Positions 1-4,951 of a DNA stretch of 6,435 bases are shown in pieces. The stretch's first letter is position 1. Every line of letters begins with the position of its first letter. The translations under genes were made by a program, and so were the position numbers. Below the pieces are notes generated by a model. The model had not been told where the DNA came from. It worked only from the letters and a program-made list of their open reading frames with translations, and ran no database searches. Source of the stretch: an uncultured Clostridia bacterium (GTDB taxonomy: Bacteria; Bacillota; Clostridia; Oscillospirales; Acutalibacteraceae); NCBI GenBank assembly GCA_946497265.1, contig CAMMKL010000125.1:1-6435 (forward strand), in the 5' to 3' direction.

Positions 1-2621
1 TGCAGAGAATAGCTGTCGGGGGCCTGAGCCGGCTGCCAGTAGGTCGCATCAAGCGCATCGAACGCGAACGAAGCGTATGCGCCCTCTTCCGCAGAACTGG
101 CGCTGGCGGAAGCGTTGGTATCCCAGAAGTAAAGGTTCGCCTCTCCTCCGCCAAGGGTAACGGTAAAGCTGCCGTCGCTTAAAGAGACTTCCTTGATCTT
201 GCCGCTTCCGTTTGCATCCACGTCGTCCTTATCCACCACGTAAAGCGTATGGGAGGCTGCAAATTCCGGAGTAACGGTAACGGTGATCTGCTGGCGGGTA
301 TTGTTGGCAGAACCAGCCTCCCGGGCGGGTATATTAAACTTATTGTATTGTTCGGCTTGCCCGGCTACCAACCCGTTCATAACCATAAATGCTTTGGGCG
401 CCGTAGATCCTTCGAAATATTCTTTTATTTCACTTTCGTACAAACCGGGCAAGGTGTTGTAATAGCCCACCACTACGTCGCCAGTCTGACCGTTATGAGC
501 CGTAGACAGGCTCTTTACATCGATGCTAGCTAAGCCGAATTCCCGGTTTTTCCCCTGGCTTTCTTCATCGTCAAAGTTGCCCATACGGAACCCGTCTGCA
601 GAGGCGTTTGCTTCGCTCCCCATTTCTCCTAGCTTAAACATGATCCAGTCGTTGTTCAAGCGGGTAAGCTGGTCGTCGATGGCATGCACCCGGTCAATAA
701 TCTGCCCCCATTCCAGCAGGCCACGGGTAGGCGTACCATCCTCATCCCATAAATAGGAGCGGTCAAACTGAAATTCCACCCGGAAGAAATTCAGCCATTT
801 CGCACCGGAAAGGATGGAAGCATTTACAATCAGGTTCTTATTTGACTGGGAATGACTGAGCGCAAAAGAATCCACATATTGTCCGAACAAAATGGGTTTC
901 GCTCCGGTGCCGTCGATTCCGCCGTAAGCAAGCTCCCGGTAAAGGCTCCATGTATTCAGGCCAAGCAAACGCCGAGCCGCATCCTTTTGCGTATTTTCAT
1001 TCGAAAGATTGATACTGGAAGGGCTTGCCCAACTGGAATCCCCGTAATAGTCGTCCCAAGTCAGCATATCCGGCTGGGCAATCTTTAAGTATTCCTCAAG
1101 GTTTGCCCGTCCCCATTGGTTTACGCACTGGTTGCTGTGCAGAATAACACCGGGATAATGCTCGCGGGTCCAATCGAACCATTCGGCAAAGGCCTCGGCT
1201 TCGCTTGTACTGTAGCCGCCTTCGTCACCGAAGCAGAAGCTGACGGCGTTGCCGATATAGGGTTTCATAGATTCGGGGATAAAATCGCGAGGTTCGCCGG
1301 CGGAACCCATCCCGTTCCCGCCAAAGGGCGCCTTGGCGATGCCCCATAAGGAATCGGGATTGTAAAGCATATAATCCGGATTTTCAAAATCCGGGTCATA
1401 AAACAGCGGTCCGTCATAGCCGAACTGCTCTGCTTCCTCGGCGGTAGGTACGCCGCGCCCATAGCCGCTGCTGGGGGTCCAGCCTGCCATGGTAAGCCCA
1501 CGTTCTATAACCGTTGCCTGTCCACCGGCAATGTATTGATGCCGTTCTTCATGCTGATGGGGAACGCTCGCGCCTTCCGGGGCAGGCTGTTTTTCGGGTA
1601 CTTCGCCTGCGTCATAATAAAGCATAAACTGGTAAATACGCAGCTCTTTTGCCGGGAATTGCCAGTTCGTTACCTCAAAGCGGATATAACGCGCGTCATA
1701 AGATACGCCAAACTCATAACGGGTCACGTTTTGATGCCACTGTACTCCGGTATTCATATTGCCCTTGGTAACGGGAGATTCCCACGTCTGGCCGTCTGTA
1801 CTCACCGAAATACGAACCCGATTCTGTTGAAGATTCAGGTTGGATGGCCCAAAGGCGGCGCGAATGCGGCTAACGCTGTACACATCGCCCAAATCAACCG
1901 TAAACAGCTCTGTCGCCGCTTCTGTGCCCTGGGCGTTGGGTAACTGGTCACCCGGCACGCTCCAATAGCTCTCATCCGTCTCTACATAAGAGCCGTCCGC
2001 TTTTTTGCTCTCCGGCAAGACTACAAGATAATCCTTTGCAAGGATTTCCATGAGCTTTTCCTCATTGCCGAACGCAGTGGAAATACTCAGGTTATTCATG
2101 ATCTCATCGTTCTTCACAATGGCGCGGCGACCGCGGTAGTCTGTGTCCACCTTATCAACGGTGACCGTATACGTGTTGCTGCTATTGTTATCAACAACCG
2201 ATACTTCAATTTCATAAACACCGGTTTCGCTCACATCAATGCTCAGGTATCCATCATCATTGAGCGGCTGTCCATTGACCATAATGTCCGCAGTTTCAGA
2301 AGCCGCAAAGGGATACACCTGGATTTCATCGACCGAGCTGTACGCGGTACCCTCATACTCGGTGATTTCCGGTGCAAAACCAATGTCGTTGACCTTAACT
2401 CCAGTCGGAATGTCGCCTACCGGCGTCAGCTCATAGACCCGATCGATAATCAGGTTTTCAAGCTGCGGTTTTGCCTGCGCCGATTCTTCCGCATAGGCGG
2501 TAGGTGCAAGCGGCAGGATGGTTGAGCAAATGATAGCAAAGGCGCATACCAGGCTTAACAGGATGCGCGGCCGTGTTTGCCTAACCCTACGGCTAGGCGG
2601 TTTTCTACGATGTTTGACCAT
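1..2621 (-). CDS. Large secreted multidomain glycoside-hydrolase-like protein (cadherin-like, discoidin, TIM-barrel, discoidin), C-terminus cut by window edge
   Basis: The frame stays open from an ATG at 2621 to the left edge, giving 873 codons without a stop; the C-terminus lies outside. AAGGAGG at 2631-2637, 9 bases before the ATG, supports the start. Residues 1-44 form a signal peptide: a long basic n-region, a hydrophobic core at 20-38 and a probable AYA cut before E45. Residues about 60-157 resemble a cadherin-like beta-sandwich (MVNGQPL, then YTVTVDK). Residues about 218-337 resemble an F5/8 type C (discoidin, CBM32-like) domain (VRISVSTDGQTW, ARYIRFEV). Residues about 360-660 look like a TIM-barrel glycosidase, with FGDE at 464-467 and TWDDYY at 521-526; E467 is the candidate acid (inference). 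Residues about 700-835 look like a beta-sandwich. From about 837 a second discoidin domain begins (ASFAFDALDATYW). The likely role is extracellular glycan binding and hydrolysis. The catalytic family and substrate are not recognised, so a degenerate, non-catalytic barrel remains possible. Confidence 0.88.
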   Translation of the reverse strand, partial: MVKHRRKPPSRRVRQTRPRILLSLVCAFAIICSTILPLAPTAYAEESAQAKPQLENLIIDRVYELTPVGDIPTGVKVNDIGFAPEITEYEGTAYSSVDEIQVYPFAASETADIMVNGQPLNDDGYLSIDVSETGVYEIEVSVVDNNSSNTYTVTVDKVDTDYRGRRAIVKNDEIMNNLSISTAFGNEEKLMEILAKDYLVVLPESKKADGSYVETDESYWSVPGDQLPNAQGTEAATELFTVDLGDVYSVSRIRAAFGPSNLNLQQNRVRISVSTDGQTWESPVTKGNMNTGVQWHQNVTRYEFGVSYDARYIRFEVTNWQFPAKELRIYQFMLYYDAGEVPEKQPAPEGASVPHQHEERHQYIAGGQATVIERGLTMAGWTPSSGYGRGVPTAEEAEQFGYDGPLFYDPDFENPDYMLYNPDSLWGIAKAPFGGNGMGSAGEPRDFIPESMKPYIGNAVSFCFGDEGGYSTSEAEAFAEWFDWTREHYPGVILHSNQCVNQWGRANLEEYLKIAQPDMLTWDDYYGDSSWASPSSINLSNENTQKDAARRLLGLNTWSLYRELAYGGIDGTGAKPILFGQYVDSFALSHSQSNKNLIVNASILSGAKWLNFFRVEFQFDRSYLWDEDGTPTRGLLEWGQIIDRVHAIDDQLTRLNNDWIMFKLGEMGSEANASADGFRMGNFDDEESQGKNREFGLASIDVKSLSTAHNGQTGDVVVGYYNTLPGLYESEIKEYFEGSTAPKAFMVMNGLVAGQAEQYNKFNIPAREAGSANNTRQQITVTVTPEFAASHTLYVVDKDDVDANGSGKIKEVSLSDGSFTVTLGGGEANLYFWDTNASASASSAEEGAYASFAFDALDATYWQPAQAPDSYSL

Positions 2622-2655
2622 TGTTTTCTTCCTCCTTAACTTTATGCAGTTGTCC

Positions 2656-2708
2656 GGGATCCATTCTGCCTAATGGTTAGATACTAGAAACATTCGAAAC
2701 AGGATCCC
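2656..2708. repeat. 7-bp inverted repeat interleaved with the 11-bp pair
   Basis: GGGATCC at 2656-2662 and GGATCCC at 2702-2708 are reverse complements; each contains the palindrome GGATCC. The pair is interleaved with the 11-bp arms, so GGATCC and CTAG-containing elements alternate at spacings of about 21-25 bp between 2656 and 2734. In the leftward leader RNA these arms could pair, competing with other folds. Chance similarity is possible because each arm is short. Confidence 0.35.
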
Positions 2709-2734
2709 TATATTAAGTAAGAGTCTAGTATCTA
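2678..2734. repeat. Perfect 11-bp inverted repeat across the promoter start and leader (candidate operator)
   Basis: TAGATACTAGA at 2678-2688 is the exact reverse complement of TCTAGTATCTA at 2724-2734, with 35 bases between the arms. The right arm covers the predicted transcription start of the leftward gene (about 2730), just after its TATAAT box, and the left arm lies 46 bases away, centre to centre, inside the leader. That placement would suit a repressor binding at two sites or an RNA stem. The function is inference; the repeat itself is directly visible. Confidence 0.55.
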
Positions 2735-2736
2735 TC

Positions 2737-2766
2737 ATTATAATAGCATCCTATTTTGACATACAA
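2737..2766 (-). promoter_or_regulatory. Sigma-A-like promoter of the large secreted protein gene
   Basis: On the minus strand a perfect TATAAT (2742-2737) lies 18 bases after TTGTAT (2766-2761), which matches only the TTG half of the -35 consensus. Transcription would begin near 2730 and leave a leader of about 110 bases before the ATG at 2621. The -10 box is strong and the -35 box is weak. Confidence 0.6.
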
Positions 2767-2805
2767 AAGTAGAATTATTTTATCTAAAGTGTACTTCTTT
2801 TTTAC

Positions 2806-2838
2806 GAAAGGGAAGGGAATCCCCGTCCTTTTCCTTTC
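2806..2838. repeat. Imperfect hairpin between the divergent promoters
   Basis: The arm at 2806-2817 (GAAAGGGAAGGG) can pair with the arm at 2827-2838 (CCTTTTCCTTTC) over 12 positions, including two G-U wobbles, around a 9-base loop. No T-tract follows on either strand, so it is not a typical terminator. It lies upstream of both -35 boxes. It may be a simple purine/pyrimidine tract with no role. Confidence 0.3.
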
Positions 2839-2870
2839 TATCTCCTACTTATGCTGTAAGAATTTACTTC

Positions 2871-2899
2871 TTGTATCATTTACTCGGAAATGGTAGAAT
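2871..2899 (+). promoter_or_regulatory. Sigma-A-like promoter of the lipoprotein gene
   Basis: TTGTAT (2871-2876) and TAGAAT (2894-2899, five of six consensus bases) are separated by exactly 17 bases. Transcription would start near 2906, giving a short leader of about 30 bases that contains the ribosome binding site AAGGAGGG at 2921-2928. Confidence 0.55.
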
Positions 2900-2936
2900 A
2901 ACATCGCAGAAAAATGAACAAAGGAGGGAAACCTTT

Positions 2937-3272
2937 ATGAAGTTATTACAAAAGCTTGCCCTTTATGCTATGGCCTTTGTCCTGCTGATTGCCGCAGGTT
3001 GTGCACGGCCGCCTCAGGCAGATTCTAAGGATCCATTGGCCGGGCGCTGGCAAGATGTTTACGGACTGACGGAATACGAATTTTACGGAAAACAGCAGCT
3101 GAAAATGAAAGCCATGGGGATGGTTACCTTTGACGGCAGCTATTCCGTCGATGGGGATCAAATGACGGTTACCCTTTCTATTTTAGGCCGCCCAGACAGC
3201 CATTGCTATACCTTCCTGCTACAAGGGAACCGGTTCTTTTTGAACCAAACGGAATTTGTACGCAAACAATAA
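2937..3272 (+). CDS. Small lipocalin-like lipoprotein
   Basis: This 111-residue protein has a lipoprotein signal peptide: K2 and K6, a hydrophobic stretch at about 7-20, and a lipobox ending AAGC with the lipidated cysteine at C22. The mature part begins with a charged linker, then L34-A-G-R-W, which is the start typical of small lipocalin-like beta-barrel domains (DUF5640-like; a resemblance by eye). It continues with alternating strands such as YEFYG, FDGSYSVDGDQMTVTL and YTFLLQGNRFFL. The start at 2937 is chosen because AAGGAGGG sits 8 bases upstream; the frame extends upstream to an ATG at 2871, but that lies on the -35 box and would bury the signal peptide. The gene is divergent from the large glycosidase-like gene and has its own promoter and terminator, so it is probably monocistronic. 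It should be anchored to the outer face of the membrane. Its ligand or role is unknown. Confidence 0.85.
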   Translation: MKLLQKLALYAMAFVLLIAAGCARPPQADSKDPLAGRWQDVYGLTEYEFYGKQQLKMKAMGMVTFDGSYSVDGDQMTVTLSILGRPDSHCYTFLLQGNRFFLNQTEFVRKQ

Positions 3273-3311
3273 AGATCCTACCTTAATAGAAAGGTAGGAT
3301 CTTTGTTTTTT
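3271..3311 (+). terminator. Intrinsic terminator of the lipoprotein gene, probably bidirectional
   Basis: A perfect 14-bp stem (AAAGATCCTACCTT at 3271-3284 and AAGGTAGGATCTTT at 3291-3304) closes a 6-base loop and is followed by G and six T (3306-3311). The stem begins inside the TAA stop codon of the lipoprotein gene. Read leftward it lies only 5 bases beyond the 3311 T-tract edge from the tadA stop at 3317, and the leftward strand is moderately T-rich after the stem, so it probably also ends the tadA transcript. Confidence 0.9.
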
Positions 3312-3316
3312 GGCTT

Positions 3317-3823
3317 TTATGGGGTCACGTTTTCTTCCGTTGCTCCCCCAAGACATTCCGCTTTTTGTTTTCTTTGTTCCCGAAGCTTTTGAAAAAATTC
3401 CTTTAATATACCGGCACATTCTTCTTCCAGCACCCCAGCCGTTACTTCGGCCTTATGATTGTATGGTAAGGAAAACAAATCGATCACCGAGCCGCAGGAA
3501 CCGGCCTTGGCGTCCCTGGCTCCATATATTACCCGGGGAATACGCGCGTTGATAATGGCTCCCGTACACATCGGGCAGGGCTCCAGAGTAACATACAGCT
3601 CACACTGCCACAATCGCCAGCCGCCAAGCGCTGTACATGCATTGTGTATCGCTTCCAGCTCCGCATGGCAAAGGGCATTTTTTCCGTTCTCCCGCCGGTT
3701 GCGTCCCCTCGACAGGATCTCCCCTTCTTTTACAATAACCGCCCCAACCGGAACTTCGCCCTCGTTTGCCGCTTCACGCGCCAAACGCAGGGCTTCCCGC
3801 ATAAACCGTTCGTCCCTTGTCAT
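3317..3823 (-). CDS. tadA: tRNA-specific adenosine-34 deaminase TadA
   Basis: TadA converts adenosine to inosine at the wobble position of tRNA-Arg(ACG) in the cytoplasm, allowing one tRNA to read several arginine codons. The 168-residue product has the full zinc-dependent deaminase signature: H53-A-E55 (zinc ligand and proton-shuttling glutamate) and P82-C83-P-M-C86 (two zinc ligands). The family blocks GEVPVGAV (22-29), LYVTLEPCPMC (76-86) and GARDAKAGSCGS (101-112) are intact. The C-terminal tail after about residue 150 is a short lysine/glutamate-rich extension. The start is the ATG at 3823, where the family-typical N-terminus (MTRDERFMREAL) begins. It overlaps the stop of the upstream membrane protease by 4 bases (ATGA), and no good Shine-Dalgarno sequence precedes it, so translation probably depends on re-initiation after the protease gene. 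An internal Met8 with a weak AAGGGA upstream is a less likely start. Confidence 0.96.
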   Translation of the reverse strand: MTRDERFMREALRLAREAANEGEVPVGAVIVKEGEILSRGRNRRENGKNALCHAELEAIHNACTALGGWRLWQCELYVTLEPCPMCTGAIINARIPRVIYGARDAKAGSCGSVIDLFSLPYNHKAEVTAGVLEEECAGILKEFFQKLREQRKQKAECLGGATEENVTP

Positions 3824-4845
3824 GAGTACAGCGCCGTTACCAATGTAGTGTAAAGGGCCAGCAGAATCACGACGCTAATGATTCCAGGAGCAGCAAAGCA
3901 GGACTCTAAGCGGCTTTTTAAAGAATACGGCTCTTGATGGGGCTTTACTGCAAAAAAATCTTTTTCTTTTTTTAAAAGGTACCGCGCGCCAAAAAATGCG
4001 GCTACCAACAGCAGCAACATAGAACCATAGGAGAAGATCATCATGACTTGATCCGCTACATACTGTTCTGCCACCTGCATCATACAGGAATAAAAGTTAT
4101 TGGCAAAATGCACAACGATAGCAGGCAGCAGGGAATTGGTGCGCACCACCAGGTATCCAAGCACCAATCCTACTATAAAGGCAAACGGAAGCTGCACCAG
4201 ATTGCCGTGCATAAGGCCGAACAAGCCGGCAGAAACCAAGACGGCAAAACCGTCCCCAAACTTTCGGAGCAGGCCGAGCACCACCCCGCGAAAAGCAAGT
4301 TCCTCCATAATGGCTGGAATCACGCTGAAAACAATAAAAAATAGAAGGATGGAGGCCGCCCCGGTGGGCACCGGAGAAGGGGCGCTGCTTTGTGGAATGC
4401 CGAGGGATTCCAAACGCATCCCAAGGATGCTGGTAGCGATGTTGGCAAACATGGCGCAGCCCATCCCTACCGCCAAGCAGGCTATCAGCTTCCGCCCGCC
4501 AACCTTTTGAAACGGGAACGCCTCATTGGCGCTCACCCCGGTAATCTTTAGCGTCAACAGATAAACCGGCAGCACGGCTAAGGAAGCGTATACGCCGTAC
4601 ATTAAAAAGTAAGCCACTTGGTCGGTTACCCCCTGCCAAGCTCCGGCCGCCTCGTTCCAATCATACAATCCCCAACCCATCAGCATGTTCAGGGCAAAGG
4701 TAGCCACCAAATTCATTGCGGCAAAGTTTAACAAAACTGCAAACCCGGCAGCCGAGCATCGCCGGCGCAGCTCCTTTTTATATGACCTCTGCGCATCGTA
4801 TGGAGTATAGAAACGGTTGCGCAGATCGGAATGCATGTAGTTCAT
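3820..4845 (-). CDS. CPBP-family intramembrane metalloprotease
   Basis: This 341-residue polytopic membrane protein carries the three conserved motifs of the CPBP (Abi, Rce1-like) glutamate-type intramembrane protease family: E181-E182-x3-R186 (EELAFRG), F209-x3-H213 (FGLMHGN) and H246-F-A-N-N250. E181/E182, H213 and H246 are the expected catalytic and metal-site residues. About eight or nine hydrophobic segments can be seen, near 33-56, 77-100, 118-142, 164-180, 199-214, 218-235, 238-252, 266-290 and 320-338. The N-terminus is basic and probably cytoplasmic. The last segment follows a hydrophilic loop at about 291-317, beyond the usual CPBP core. Start: ATG at 4845 with GAGGTG at 4855-4850. 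The gene has its own promoter and is first in an operon with tadA. Family members act in prenyl-protein processing, bacteriocin self-immunity or regulatory proteolysis; no bacteriocin gene is near, so the substrate is unknown. Confidence 0.93.
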   Translation of the reverse strand: MNYMHSDLRNRFYTPYDAQRSYKKELRRRCSAAGFAVLLNFAAMNLVATFALNMLMGWGLYDWNEAAGAWQGVTDQVAYFLMYGVYASLAVLPVYLLTLKITGVSANEAFPFQKVGGRKLIACLAVGMGCAMFANIATSILGMRLESLGIPQSSAPSPVPTGAASILLFFIVFSVIPAIMEELAFRGVVLGLLRKFGDGFAVLVSAGLFGLMHGNLVQLPFAFIVGLVLGYLVVRTNSLLPAIVVHFANNFYSCMMQVAEQYVADQVMMIFSYGSMLLLLVAAFFGARYLLKKEKDFFAVKPHQEPYSLKSRLESCFAAPGIISVVILLALYTTLVTALYS

Positions 4846-4878
4846 AGGGCACCTCGCTTCTCTTTTTCGGATTGCCTA

Positions 4879-4910
4879 ACGTATCCCGGAATTCTTAAAT
4901 GGATATACGT
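4879..4910. repeat. Imperfect inverted repeat at the start of the protease-tadA leader
   Basis: ACGTATCCC at 4879-4887 pairs with GGATATACGT at 4901-4910 over a 6-bp ACGTAT/ATACGT stem, extended by three more pairs after a single-base bulge. It overlaps the predicted transcription start (about 4906), so it could be an operator or a weak 5' RNA stem. No T-tract follows it, which argues against a terminator. The assignment is tentative. Confidence 0.3.
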
Positions 4911-4912
4911 TT

Positions 4913-4941
4913 ATTATAGCAATGTCTTAAAGAGAAAGCAA
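4913..4941 (-). promoter_or_regulatory. Promoter of the CPBP protease-tadA operon
   Basis: On the minus strand TTGCTT (4941-4936) is followed after 17 bases by a perfect TATAAT (4918-4913). The -10 box is extended by TG one base upstream (TGCTATAAT), which can compensate for the poor -35 box. The start of transcription would fall near 4906, giving a leader of about 60 bases. It lies just downstream of the GHL10 stop codon, where I see no terminator, so read-through from the GHL10 gene is also possible. Confidence 0.65.
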
Positions 4942-4951
4942 TATGCGCGTG

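Larger units (their letters stand above)
2622..2936. promoter_or_regulatory. Divergent regulatory intergenic region (315 bp)
   Basis: This AT-rich gap separates the leftward glycosidase-like gene from the rightward lipoprotein gene. It holds a promoter for each gene, interleaved inverted repeats over the probable start and leader of the leftward transcript, and a GU-tolerant hairpin between the two promoters. I see no RNA gene and no convincing small coding region here. Confidence 0.7.

Noticed and set aside
1536..1943. 135-codon plus-strand open frame inside the large secreted protein gene
   Set aside because: It is antisense to the discoidin and linker region of a continuous 873-codon frame, and it has no ribosome binding site or recognisable product.
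2806..2838. Possible intrinsic terminator between the divergent promoters
   Set aside because: No run of T follows the stem on either strand and no gene ends nearby.
2871..2936. 22-residue N-terminal extension of the lipoprotein frame
   Set aside because: Its ATG overlaps the probable -35 box, lacks a ribosome binding site, and would place hydrophilic residues before the signal peptide; the ATG at 2937 has an ideal AAGGAGGG.
4048..4510. Two overlapping plus-strand open frames opposite the CPBP protease gene
   Set aside because: The minus-strand frame carries all three CPBP motifs and a good start site; the antisense frames are basic, low-information translations without a start signal.
3820..4845. 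CPBP gene as an abortive-infection or bacteriocin-immunity system
   Set aside because: The family can include such proteins, but there is no bacteriocin, toxin, phage or defence gene in the window, and the partner is the housekeeping gene tadA.
4846..4951. Terminator for the GHL10 gene
   Set aside because: No stable hairpin followed by a T-tract is present between its stop and the protease start; the only inverted repeat is imperfect and lies at the next promoter start.
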